Source: Pseudomonadota bacterium
GTDB lineage: Bacteria; Pseudomonadota; Gammaproteobacteria; Steroidobacterales; Steroidobacteraceae
Direction: 5' to 3'
Assembly (NCBI GenBank): GCA_016704655.1
Contig: JADIZR010000001.1
Span: forward strand, 248,001 to 312,000
Length of the DNA stretch: 64,000 bases
Shown here: positions 1 through 7,975 of the stretch, in pieces
How positions within the stretch are numbered: position 1 is the first letter of the stretch
Layout of the letters: each line of letters opens with the position of its first letter
Translations under genes and position numbers: made by a program
Notes under the pieces: generated by a model
What the model saw: the letters and a program-made list of their open reading frames with translations, nothing else
What the model was told of the DNA's origin: nothing
Database searches by the model: none

Positions 1-420
1 CTGTCGCCGTGGGAGATGAAGAACGTCATCGACAAGGCGCGGTCCACGGGTAACGAACAGGTGCTGGCCTGCGAGCGCGGCTTCTCGTTCGGCTACAACA
101 ACCTCGTGTCCGACATGCGTTCGCTTGCCGTGATGCGCGAGTACGCCCCGGTCGTGTTCGACGCCACGCATTCGGTGCAGTTGCCGGGCGGGCAGGGCAG
201 TGCTTCGGGCGGGCAGCGCGAATTCGTGCCGGTGCTGGCCCGTGCGGCGGTCGCTGCCGGCGTCTCCGGCGTATTCATGGAAACTCATCCCGATCCGGCG
301 AAGGCGCTTTCGGACGGCCCCAATGCGTGGCCGCTCGACCGCATGCGTTCGCTGCTCGAGGTGATGCAACAGATTGACGCGGCCGTGAAGCAGCGGCCAT
401 TTGAGGAATCGACCCTATGA
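1..420 (+). CDS. kdsA: 3-deoxy-8-phosphooctulonate synthase, C-terminal part
   Basis: KdsA condenses phosphoenolpyruvate and arabinose 5-phosphate to KDO 8-phosphate for the lipopolysaccharide inner core, in the cytoplasm. The reading frame is open from base 1, so the 5' half lies outside the window. The visible 139 residues carry the family segments CERGFSFGYNNLVSD, PVVFDATHSVQ with the catalytic-region DATH, and FMETHPDPAKALSDGPNAWP. The TGA overlaps the eno ATG, so the two genes are probably co-transcribed, as in many proteobacteria. The KDO theme returns at kdsB near 46 kb. Confidence 0.95.
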   Translation: MSPWEMKNVIDKARSTGNEQVLACERGFSFGYNNLVSDMRSLAVMREYAPVVFDATHSVQLPGGQGSASGGQREFVPVLARAAVAAGVSGVFMETHPDPAKALSDGPNAWPLDRMRSLLEVMQQIDAAVKQRPFEESTL

Positions 421-1719
421 CGACCAGGATCATCGACATCAAGGCGCGGGAAATCATGGATTCGCGTGGCAATCCCACGATCGAGGCGGACGTCTTCGTC
501 GAGGGCGGCGTGATGGGTCGCGCCGCCGTGCCGTCCGGCGCCTCCACGGGTACGCGTGAAGCCGTCGAGCTGCGCGATGGCGACAAGAAGCGCTACCTGG
601 GGAAGGGCGTGCTGCAGGCCGTGATCAATGCGAACGGCGAGTTGCGCAATGCGCTGCTCGGCCACGACGTCATGGACCAGCGTGGCATCGACACGAAAAT
701 GATTGCGCTCGACGCCACCGAAACCAAGTCGCGCCTGGGCGCGAATGCGCTGCTCGCCATTTCGCTGGCCTCGGCGCATGCGGCGGCGCGAGCGTCGAAG
801 CTGAGCCTGTTCCGACGCCTCGGCGGGCCGGGCCGCAAGGTGATGCCGGTGCCGATGATGAACATCATCAACGGCGGCGCGCACGCGGACAACAGCGTCG
901 ACATCCAGGAGTTCATGGTGCTGCCGGTGGGCGCCCCGAACTTCAGCGAGGCATTGCGTTACGGCGCCGAGATCTTCCACACGCTGAAGAAGGTGCTGCA
1001 CGAGCGCAAGCTCGCGACGGCCGTCGGCGACGAAGGCGGCTTTGCGCCGGACCTGCCATCGAACGAAGCGGCGCTCGAAACGATCCTCGAGGCGGTCGAG
1101 CGCGCCGGGTTCAAGGCGGGCCGGGACGTGTACCTGGGGCTCGACGTCGCGAGCTCGGAATTCTTCAAGGGTGGCGCGTACTCGCTCGAGTCGGAAGGGC
1201 GCACTTTCAGTCCGGCGCAGTTCGTCGATTACCTCGAAGGCCTGGTCAACCGGTTCCCGATCATCACGGTCGAGGATGGCATGGCTGAAGGCGACTGGGA
1301 CGGCTGGTCGCTGCTGACGCAGCGGCTCGGCAAGCGCATCCAACTGGTAGGCGACGATATTTTCGTGACCAACACCAGGATCCTGCGTGAGGGCATCGCG
1401 CGGGGCGTGGCCAACTCGATCCTGATCAAGCCCAACCAGATCGGCACCCTGACGGAGACGCTCGAGGCGATCGACATGGCGGCCGATGCCGGTTACAGCG
1501 CGGTCGTCTCGCACCGTTCGGGCGAGACCGAGGACAAGCACGATCGCCGACATCGCGGTCGCAACGCGTGCGACGCAGATCAAGACCGGCTCGCTCTGCC
1601 GGTCCGACCGCATCGCCAAGTACAACCAGCTGCTGCGCATCGAGGCCGAGCTCGGCAGCGACGCGTCGTACGCCGGCCGGGAGGCTTTCCCGGTCGCCGT
1701 CGCCGCCAGTGGTGCTTGA
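417..1719 (+). CDS. eno: enolase, with an apparent one-base frameshift
   Basis: Enolase interconverts 2-phosphoglycerate and phosphoenolpyruvate in glycolysis. The first 371 or so residues match the family closely: SRGNPTIEADV, PSGASTG, GDEGGFAP, the metal-ligand segment ITVEDGMAEGDWDGW, LVGDDIFVTN, and the lysine segment ILIKPNQIGT, then SHRSGETED. After GETED near base 1535 the frame is lost. The next frame continues with TIADIAVATRATQIKTGS and ends naturally at 1719, giving about 433 residues, normal for the family. One extra A in the AA at 1536-1537 explains it. An essential glycolytic gene broken this way is most likely a sequence error. Confidence 0.93.
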
Positions 1720-1750
1720 TGCGCGCCGTTTCTGCTAATCTTCCACGCCC

Positions 1751-2107
1751 ATGACCACCCGGATCATGGCCGGCCTGCTGGCCGTCGTGTTGATGCTGCT
1801 CCAGTACCGAATCTGGGCATCGCCCGACGGCATGCGCGAGGTCTGGCGCCTCGAGCAGGCAATCGACGTCCAGGCTGCCGAAAACACCCGGCTCGCAACC
1901 CGTAATCGCACGCTCGCGGCTGAAGTCCGCGACCTCAAGGAAGGCCGCAAGGCCATCGAGGAACGCGCGCGCACCGACCTCGGCATGGTCAAGTCGAACG
2001 AAACCTTCTTCCAGGTTGTGCCGCCCGCACAACCTGGCTCGGCGACCACGCCGGCACCTGCCGCTGCGGCGACAGGGCAAAGGACGGCCCAGGCCGACCT
2101 GCCGTGA
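1751..2107 (+). CDS. ftsB: cell division protein FtsB
   Basis: FtsB is a small bitopic divisome protein that forms a coiled-coil complex with FtsL and FtsQ at the septum. The 118-residue product has one N-terminal membrane segment (MAGLLAVVLMLLQYRIW). A coiled-coil region follows, rich in charged and Leu residues (about 35-70), with the usual RTDLGMVKSNETFFQVV near its end. The C-terminal 30 residues are an Ala/Pro-rich tail, longer than in E. coli. It sits between eno and ispD and overlaps ispD by four bases, the classical eno-ftsB-ispD-ispF order. Confidence 0.93.
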   Translation: MTTRIMAGLLAVVLMLLQYRIWASPDGMREVWRLEQAIDVQAAENTRLATRNRTLAAEVRDLKEGRKAIEERARTDLGMVKSNETFFQVVPPAQPGSATTPAPAAAATGQRTAQADLP

Positions 2108-2807
2108 CCCTCGTGGTCCGGCGCTGGGCCATCGTGCCAGCGGCTGGGCAGGGCTCCCGTTTCGGCACCGCGCTTCCCAAGCAATACGCTCCGCTGCTCG
2201 GACGGCCAATGTTGTCCTGGACGCTGGCCGCGCTGCTCGCTGAACCCGGCATCGACGGCATCGTCGTCTCGCTCGCCAAGGGCGATACCCGCTGGCAGGG
2301 CTTGCCCGAATTTTCGAATCCGCGGGTCCGCCGCTGTACCGGTGGCACGCGGCGTGAGCACTCGGTCGTGAACGGGCTGGACGCGCTGGGTGGTGACGCA
2401 CGGGACACGGACTGGGTGCTGGTCCACGATGCCGCGCGACCCTGCTTGCGCTGCGGTGATCTCGAACTGCTGTTTGCTGCGCTCGATGCGGATGCCGTCG
2501 GCGGCTTGCTCGCCATTCCGGTCAGCGACACGCTGAACGGGAAGTCGGCGAGCAGCGCGTGGGTGAAACCGTGGCACGTGACGGACTCTGGCGCGCGCTC
2601 ACGCCGCAGATGTTCCGCTTTGGGCTGTTGCTGCGCGCGCTCCGGCTCTGCATGGAGCGCGACCGGCCGGTCACGGACGAAGCGTCGGCGATCGAAAGCC
2701 TGGGACTGCAGCCCCGGCTGGTCCGCGGCAGTGCCGGCAACGTCAAGGTGACGAGCCCGGACGACGCTGCGCTTGCGGAGGCGATCCTGCGGTCAGAACA
2801 ACCATGA
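2104..2807 (+). CDS. ispD: 2-C-methyl-D-erythritol 4-phosphate cytidylyltransferase, with frameshift
   Basis: IspD transfers CMP from CTP to methylerythritol phosphate in the MEP isoprenoid pathway. The N-terminal CTP-binding signature is WAIVPAAGQGSRFGTALPKQY, followed by VLVHDAARPC and PVSDTLN. After PVSDTLN (about base 2539) the frame changes. The neighbouring frame resumes with EVGEQRVGETVARDGLWRAL, TPQMFRFGLLLRAL and DEASAIESLGLQPRLVRGSAGNVKVTSPDD, and stops at 2807. One base missing from the GGG at 2539-2541 restores a normal 235-residue protein. It is probably a sequence error, since ispD is essential where the MEP pathway is the only isoprenoid route. Confidence 0.9.
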
Positions 2808-2829
2808 TTCGGAGACGAGGGATGGTCGC

Positions 2830-3336
2830 ATGAGGGTGGGAATCGGTTACGACGTGCATGCCTACGGGGACGGGGAGCACGTGACGCTTGGCGGCGTACG
2901 CATTGCGCACACCCGCGGCGTGATCGCGCATTCCGACGGCGACGTGGCCCTGCACGCATTGTGCGATGCGCTGCTCGGCGCCATGGCGCTCGGCGACATC
3001 GGCGAGCATTTCCCCGACAGCGATCCGCGCTGGAAGGGCGCGGACAGCCGGCGCTTCCTGCGGCATTGCGGTGCGCTCGTGCAGGCGCAGGGCTGGCGAC
3101 TCGTCAACGCCGACCTGACGATCCTCGCGCAGGTCCCGCGCGTCGGGCCCCACCGCCTGCTGATGCGGCAGAACATCGCCGACGACCTCGGGGTGCGGAT
3201 CGACTGCATCAACGTCAAGGCCACGACCTCGGAAGAACTCGGCGCGCTGGGGCGCGGCGAGGGCCTGGCCTGCCAGGCCATCGTCCTGCTCGCGCACGGC
3301 GACAACGCGCACCAGCACGGACACGATCGGCATTGA
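2830..3336 (+). CDS. ispF: 2-C-methyl-D-erythritol 2,4-cyclodiphosphate synthase
   Basis: IspF cyclises CDP-methylerythritol 2-phosphate to the 2,4-cyclodiphosphate with release of CMP, the step after IspD and IspE. The start at MRVGIGYDVHAYGDG is set by the conserved N-terminus. The DVH pair provides zinc ligands, and IAHSDGDVALHALCDALLGA and FPDSDP are family hallmarks. At 168 residues the protein is slightly longer than the usual 157-160 because of a His-rich tail (AHQHGHDRH). The stop codon overlaps the truD TTG start. Confidence 0.95.
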   Translation: MRVGIGYDVHAYGDGEHVTLGGVRIAHTRGVIAHSDGDVALHALCDALLGAMALGDIGEHFPDSDPRWKGADSRRFLRHCGALVQAQGWRLVNADLTILAQVPRVGPHRLLMRQNIADDLGVRIDCINVKATTSEELGALGRGEGLACQAIVLLAHGDNAHQHGHDRH

Positions 3337-4406
3337 GCGATCCGGGCGCCGGTTCCAGCCTCGGTGTTGCGCCGTGCGCGCACGGCCGGCCTCCCGCCAC
3401 GGGTGCGATCCGTCGCGAGCCTGAAGACTTCGTCGTCGACGAGATTCTCGGCTTCGAGCCGGACGGGACTGGCAACCACGGCTTGCTCATCGTCGAGAAG
3501 CGTGGCGCCAACACCGGTTGGGTGGCTGCGCAGCTCGCGCGGCATGCCGGCGTGGCCGTCCGCGACGTCGGGTTCAGCGGTCACAAGGATCGCCATGCGC
3601 AGACGACGCAGGCGTACTCGCTGCCTTTGCCGGCGCTGTTCGACGTGGCCCAGTGCCTGGAATGGCAGGGCGACGGCTATGCCGTGCGCGCGGCGTACCG
3701 GCACGGTCGTAAGCTGCGCCCGGGCTCGCATCGCGCGAACCGATTTGAACTGCGGCTCCGCGACCTGCACGGCGACCGGGGCGCGATCGAGGCGTCACTC
3801 GCCGCGATCCGCGAACATGGCGTGCCGAATTACTTCGGTCCGCAGCGATTCGGGCGCGAAGGCAGCAATCTGCGAAGGGCGGTTGCGTGGGCAGGAGGTG
3901 CTGCCGGACCACGCGACCGCTCACAGCGCAGCTTCGCGCTGTCAGCGGCCCGCAGCCACCTGTTCAACGCGGTCCTCGCTGCGCGGGTCGCGCGTGGCGA
4001 CTGGAACAGGTTGCTGCCGGGCGAGGCAGTCATGCTCGACGGTCGCCGCAGTTTCTTCATCGCAGAGCCCGCTGACGCGGCACTCGAAGCGCGTCGCGTC
4101 GCGATGGACGTGCATCCGAGCGGCCCCTTGCCGGGCCGCGGTGTGTCCCCCGCAACGGGCCCGGCACGCGAACTCGAGGACGGCGTGATCGCACCGCAGG
4201 CCGGCCTGTCGGCGTTGCTCGCATCTGAACGCATCGATCACGAGCGGCGCAGCCTGCGGCTGCCCGTCCGTGAATTCGACTGGACTTTCGGCGATGACGA
4301 CACACTGGTCCTGCGGTTCGTGTTGCCAAGGGGCACGTTTGCCACCGCCGTGCTGCATGAAGTCCTGGCCGACGCCTGGGATGCAGGCGAGGGCGGGGAG
4401 GAGTGA
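3333..4406 (+). CDS. truD: tRNA pseudouridine(13) synthase TruD
   Basis: TruD isomerises uridine 13 of tRNA-Glu to pseudouridine. The product carries PEDFVVDEI near the N-terminus and the catalytic-aspartate segment GFSGHKDRHAQTTQAY. It also has the GVPNYFGPQRFGREGSN motif and the TRUD insertion region (AARSHLFNAVLAARVARGDW). The TTG start at 3333 overlaps the ispF stop and gives 357 residues, normal for TruD. The reading frame is open further upstream, but that part shadows ispF. It converges with the Smr gene, whose stop is only eight bases away. Confidence 0.92.
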   Translation: MSDPGAGSSLGVAPCAHGRPPATGAIRREPEDFVVDEILGFEPDGTGNHGLLIVEKRGANTGWVAAQLARHAGVAVRDVGFSGHKDRHAQTTQAYSLPLPALFDVAQCLEWQGDGYAVRAAYRHGRKLRPGSHRANRFELRLRDLHGDRGAIEASLAAIREHGVPNYFGPQRFGREGSNLRRAVAWAGGAAGPRDRSQRSFALSAARSHLFNAVLAARVARGDWNRLLPGEAVMLDGRRSFFIAEPADAALEARRVAMDVHPSGPLPGRGVSPATGPARELEDGVIAPQAGLSALLASERIDHERRSLRLPVREFDWTFGDDDTLVLRFVLPRGTFATAVLHEVLADAWDAGEGGEE

Positions 4407-4414
4407 ACCGTGCC

Positions 4415-4963
4415 TTACTTCCGGACCGTCAACAGCACGTAGACCGCGCCGGAGCCGCCGTCGGCGGGCCGCGCGGCTGCAAACGCCGAGACGTTCTCGA
4501 CTTTGCGCAGCCAGTGGTGGACGAGCAGCTTCAGCACCGGACCCCCTGGACCCGAACGCAGCCCCTTGCCGTGAATGACGCGCACGCAGTGCAGGCCGCG
4601 ACGCAGGCAATCGTCCAGGAACTGCTGCAGGGCCGCTTGCGCGGCGTGCTGCCGCAGACCATGCAGGTCGATTTCGGCTTCGACTGCAATCTTCCCCCGC
4701 TGCAGTTTGCGCATCACTGCATCGCGCACATGCGTGCGCCGAAACGTCAGCTCATCGTCGACTCCGGGCACTGCCGGATCGGTCGCATGCGCATGGCTTT
4801 CGTGCAGCAGGTCGTGGGTCCCGGCGCGCGTCACTCGGACCATCGATTGCGGGCGCGGTCGCGCAGGTGCGGTGTGACGCCCGGGCAAGGGCCGCACGCC
4901 GGCCATCGCACGCCGGAAGGCGTTCGGGTCGTCGTCACCCGGCGGCGGGGTTCGCGTAGTCAT
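4415..4963 (-). CDS. Smr domain protein (SmrA/SmrB type)
   Basis: This 182-residue protein has a C-terminal Smr domain (about residues 95-175), shown by EIDLHGLRQHAAQAALQQFL, then CVRVIHGKG and GSGAVYVLL. The N-terminus (DDPNAFRRAMAGVRPLP) resembles small proteobacterial Smr proteins. Stand-alone Smr domains act as endonucleases. SmrB of E. coli cuts mRNA between collided ribosomes, but whether this protein does so is not shown here. The ATG at 4963 is preferred over the longer open frame because the upstream extension has no family resemblance. It is divergent from surE, with a 110-base shared upstream region. Confidence 0.85.
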   Translation of the reverse strand: MTTRTPPPGDDDPNAFRRAMAGVRPLPGRHTAPARPRPQSMVRVTRAGTHDLLHESHAHATDPAVPGVDDELTFRRTHVRDAVMRKLQRGKIAVEAEIDLHGLRQHAAQAALQQFLDDCLRRGLHCVRVIHGKGLRSGPGGPVLKLLVHHWLRKVENVSAFAAARPADGGSGAVYVLLTVRK

Positions 4964-5002
4964 GCCGTGGGGGTTCGCTTCCGGGGCGGGCTGGGATTCC
5001 AG

Positions 5003-5008
5003 TATAGT
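5003..5008 (+). promoter_or_regulatory. candidate -10 element upstream of surE
   Basis: TATAGT lies in the gap between the divergent Smr and surE genes, about 65 bases before the surE ATG. No clear -35 box is seen at standard spacing, so this is only a weak assignment. Confidence 0.3.
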
Positions 5009-5073
5009 TGCGCGGCGTTCGTGGCCAACCCCGCCACTGCTGGGGCCCTGATAACGATACGGTCCCACGCCAC

Positions 5074-5832
5074 ATGAGAATCCTGGTCAGCAACGACGAT
5101 GGCTACCGTGCCGAGGGTCTGCAGCGCCTCGTCGACGCGTTGCAGCCGCTTGCCCAGGTGACGGTGGTGGCTCCCGATCGTAATCGCAGCGGCGCCAGCA
5201 ACTCATTGACGCTCGACGTCCCGCTGCGCGTCGCTGAATACGGTCCGCGGCGCCATTTCGTCAACGGCACCCCCACCGACTGCGTGCACCTCGCCATTTC
5301 AGGCCTGTTCGAAGGGGAGATCGATCACGACATGGTGGTCTCGGGCATCAACGACGGCGCCAACCTCGGCGACGACGTGCTCTATTCCGGCACGGTGGCC
5401 GCGGCTGTGGAAGGGCGCTTCCTCGGTCTGCCTGCGATCGCGATTTCGCTGGTCGTGCGTGACGGCCGGCACTTCGAGACGGCCGCGCGCGTGGCAAGCG
5501 AAATGCTGCTGCGGCTGCAGCGCGCACCGCTGCATTCATCGATGATCCTCAACGTCAACGTCCCGGACCTGCCGTACGAGAGGCTGCGCGGCCTCAAGTC
5601 CACGCGCCTGGGACACCGGCACCGGTCCGCACCGGTCGTGCGGGCGTCGGATCCGCGCGGTCGCCCGGTGTACTGGGTGGGGCCCGCCGGCGAGGGCGCG
5701 GATGCAGGCGCAGGCACGGACTTTCATGCCGTCGCCAACGGTTACGTCTCCGTCACGCCATTGCAGGTCGATCTGACGCGCCATGCGGCGATCGACGACA
5801 TCGGCGAGTGGCTCGGCGGGCGCAACGAATGA
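5074..5832 (+). CDS. surE: 5'/3'-nucleotidase SurE
   Basis: SurE is a metal-dependent survival nucleotidase that dephosphorylates nucleoside monophosphates. The start at MRILVSNDDGYRAEGL contains the metal-binding DD. Further family segments are PDRNRSGASNSLTL, FVNGTPTDCVHLA and SGINDGANLGDDVLYSGTVAAA. The length of 252 residues is normal. The surE-pcm pairing is standard in gammaproteobacteria, where both genes help stationary-phase survival. Upstream methionine-starting extensions have no conserved sequence and were rejected. Confidence 0.96.
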   Translation: MRILVSNDDGYRAEGLQRLVDALQPLAQVTVVAPDRNRSGASNSLTLDVPLRVAEYGPRRHFVNGTPTDCVHLAISGLFEGEIDHDMVVSGINDGANLGDDVLYSGTVAAAVEGRFLGLPAIAISLVVRDGRHFETAARVASEMLLRLQRAPLHSSMILNVNVPDLPYERLRGLKSTRLGHRHRSAPVVRASDPRGRPVYWVGPAGEGADAGAGTDFHAVANGYVSVTPLQVDLTRHAAIDDIGEWLGGRNE

Positions 5833-5881
5833 TGCGGATGCAGCGCACTTGAAAGACCAGAGCAGGGTCAGCGGCATCGGC

Positions 5882-6514
5882 ATGACGTCGGCACGCACGC
5901 GTGAGCGACTGGTGGCGCGCCTGCGCGAGCAGGGCATCACCGACAACGAGGTGCTCGAGCGCATCCGCAGCGTGCCGCGTCACATGTTCGTGGACGAAGC
6001 GCTGGCGAGCCGGGCCTACGAGGACACGGCGCTGCCGATCGGGCACGGGCAGACGATTTCGCAGCCCTACATCGTGGCGCGCATGACGCAGTCGCTGCTC
6101 GAAGCGCGCAAGCCGCGCAAGGTGCTCGAGGTCGGCACGGGTTGCGGTTACCAGACCGCTGTGCTTGCGCCGCTGGCCGCGACGCTCTACAGCGTCGAAC
6201 GCATCGCGGCGCTGCAGGTCAAGGCGCGGCAGATCCTGCGCGACCTGCGCATCGCGAACGTGTACATGAAACACGGTGACGGCTTCGAAGGCTGGGCGGC
6301 TTACGCGCCTTTCGACGGCATCATCGTCGCCGCTGCTGCGTATGCCGTGCCGCCGGCGCTGCTGGAGCAACTGGCCGATGGCGGCCGGCTCGTGATCCCC
6401 GTCGGCAATGACCGTGAGCAGCAACTGCTGCGCATCACCCGTCGCGGCGATCGCTACGAGCGTGAAGTGCTCGGACCGGTGATTTTCGTGCCACTGCTGC
6501 AGGGACTCGCCTAG
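5882..6514 (+). CDS. pcm: protein-L-isoaspartate O-methyltransferase
   Basis: Pcm methylates L-isoaspartyl residues in damaged proteins using S-adenosylmethionine. The product (210 residues from MTSARTRERLVARL) contains PRHMFVDEALASRAYEDTALPIG and GQTISQPYIVARM, followed by the SAM-binding VLEVGTGCGYQTAVLA. The ATG at 5882 is chosen because Pseudomonas Pcm proteins begin at this point. The frame is open upstream into surE, but that part is not conserved. It probably shares a transcript with surE. rpoS, the common next gene in other species, is absent here. Confidence 0.95.
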   Translation: MTSARTRERLVARLREQGITDNEVLERIRSVPRHMFVDEALASRAYEDTALPIGHGQTISQPYIVARMTQSLLEARKPRKVLEVGTGCGYQTAVLAPLAATLYSVERIAALQVKARQILRDLRIANVYMKHGDGFEGWAAYAPFDGIIVAAAAYAVPPALLEQLADGGRLVIPVGNDREQQLLRITRRGDRYEREVLGPVIFVPLLQGLA

Positions 6515-6532
6515 GCAGACCGTGCGGCCACT

Positions 6533-6901
6533 TCAGACGATCAGCGCGGCTGCGACGCTCCGGCCTTCGGTGACCAGCACGTTGTACGTGCGACAAGCGG
6601 CTGCAGTGTCCATCACCTCCACGCCGATCCGCTGTTCGTGCAGGATGCGCAGGACCTGGACGTCAGGAAACTGCTGACGTGCGCCCGTGCCGAGCAACAC
6701 CACTTCGGGTGCGAGGCCGAGCAGAGGTTCGAGGTCGGCTGCCGTCAGTTCCTGCGTCGTCGTCGGCCGCCAGGGCGCGATGATCGCCGTCGCCGTTATG
6801 ATCAGGCTCGTCGAATGCGTGCGTTCGCCGACGCGCAACAGTCCCGGGCCGTAGCTGCGCACCAGGTTCGTGCCGACCGGGTTTTCGAGCTGGAGCTTCA
6901 T
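6533..6901 (-). CDS. Mth938-like domain (DUF498) protein
   Basis: This small cytoplasmic protein of 122 residues belongs to the Mth938-like family. The segments YGPGLLRVGERTHSTSLIIT and PEVVLLGTGARQQFPDVQVLR and the closing VMDTAAACRTYNVLVTEGRSVAAALI are typical. No enzymatic role is established for bacterial members. The start MKLQLENP at 6901 is preferred, although an ATG six codons upstream (6919) is also possible. It is transcribed away from rpfE, and the two share a 69-base upstream region. Confidence 0.8.
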   Translation of the reverse strand: MKLQLENPVGTNLVRSYGPGLLRVGERTHSTSLIITATAIIAPWRPTTTQELTAADLEPLLGLAPEVVLLGTGARQQFPDVQVLRILHEQRIGVEVMDTAAACRTYNVLVTEGRSVAAALIV

Positions 6902-6970
6902 GTCGTTACGATACTGCATGCGTCGAGCGAGATCACGGCAGCCACCGCTCCCGACAGGAGGCGTTTCCTG

Positions 6971-7975
6971 ATGGCCGTTTCGCGTGTTCGCGTGGCACTG
7001 CCCTGGTTGCAGGCGGCGCTGGCCGAAGCGTCCGCGAATGACACGCTGCCGGCCATGAAGGCGCTGCGCTGGCTCGGTGGGCGCGGGAGACTGCTGTCCG
7101 GCGAGCTCCGTGGCTGGCGCGAATGGCTGCTCGAACCCGTCGGCGGGGCGGATCTCCTGTCGCAGTGGCCCGCGGGGCCGGCACTGGCGCGGGAAAGCGG
7201 CCTGACTGGGGCGGGTTCAGGCGCCTGGTGTATCGCGCAGCCGGTGCACCTGGCGGCGGGCCTCGATCATCTGCGGCTCGCGCCACTTGCCCAGGCCGCA
7301 CTCACCGAGGAGGACGCCCGCGCCCTCGGCGAACTCGTGAGTTCGCATTTCGCGACCGACGACCTGACCGTAGCAGCATTCGTCGAGGGTGCATGGTTGC
7401 TGCGCTTTGCCGGTTCCATCGACTGTTCGACACAGCCGCCGGACGCCGTCGTGGGTCATAACGTGCACGACTTCATGCCCGCGGGTCGCGACGGCGCGCG
7501 CATCCGCAGCCTGATGAACGAGATCCAGATGCTGTTGCACGAGCATCCTGTCAACCAGCGCCGCGAGCGGGCCCGTTGCCTGCCGGTGAACGGTTGGTGG
7601 CTGTGGGGCTTCGGCGACAGGACGGCGGACGCGTCGAGCCCCGGCATCGATCGCTGGCGTCTGCACAGCGACGATCGCTGGCTGCGCGCGCTCGGTCACG
7701 CGCAGGGCAGCGCTGCCGGCGACATCACCCTCTTCGGGAGCGATTCGCTGCGCGGTGACACGTTCGTCGCGCTGTCGCAGCCGCCCGCGCCGCGGGTCGA
7801 GGACTCACTCGCGTCCGTCGACACTGGTTTGCTGTCGATGCTGGCGTCGAACGTGCGCTCTGGCAGGATGCAGAGCCTCGCCCTGCTGGTCGGCAGCACG
7901 ACGCTGCAAATCGACTGGCCCGCCCGGTTTCGATTCTGGCGCCGGCCGGTCGCGGTATCGCAGTGGCTCGCATGA
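6971..7975 (+). CDS. rpfE: RpfE-type protein (phosphoglycerate mutase-like regulator)
   Basis: The protein has 334 residues. Its position directly before recJ and next to prfB-lysS mirrors rpfE of the Xanthomonas rpf locus. Supporting segments are a central HVHDFMPAG-like part (VVGHNVHDFMPAG), a conserved NEIQMLLHEHPVNQRR, and PVNGWWLWGFG, typical of this group, which is distantly related to cofactor-independent phosphoglycerate mutases. In Xanthomonas rpfE mutants have altered exopolysaccharide and extracellular enzymes, but the biochemical role is unknown. The rpfF/rpfC/rpfG signalling genes are not in this window. It overlaps recJ by four bases. Confidence 0.75.
   Translation: MAVSRVRVALPWLQAALAEASANDTLPAMKALRWLGGRGRLLSGELRGWREWLLEPVGGADLLSQWPAGPALARESGLTGAGSGAWCIAQPVHLAAGLDHLRLAPLAQAALTEEDARALGELVSSHFATDDLTVAAFVEGAWLLRFAGSIDCSTQPPDAVVGHNVHDFMPAGRDGARIRSLMNEIQMLLHEHPVNQRRERARCLPVNGWWLWGFGDRTADASSPGIDRWRLHSDDRWLRALGHAQGSAAGDITLFGSDSLRGDTFVALSQPPAPRVEDSLASVDTGLLSMLASNVRSGRMQSLALLVGSTTLQIDWPARFRFWRRPVAVSQWLA

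Noticed and set aside
285..1640. Long antisense open frame opposite eno (451 codons).
   Set aside because: It mirrors the third-position GC bias of eno. Composition is Arg/Val/Asp-rich with no family motif.
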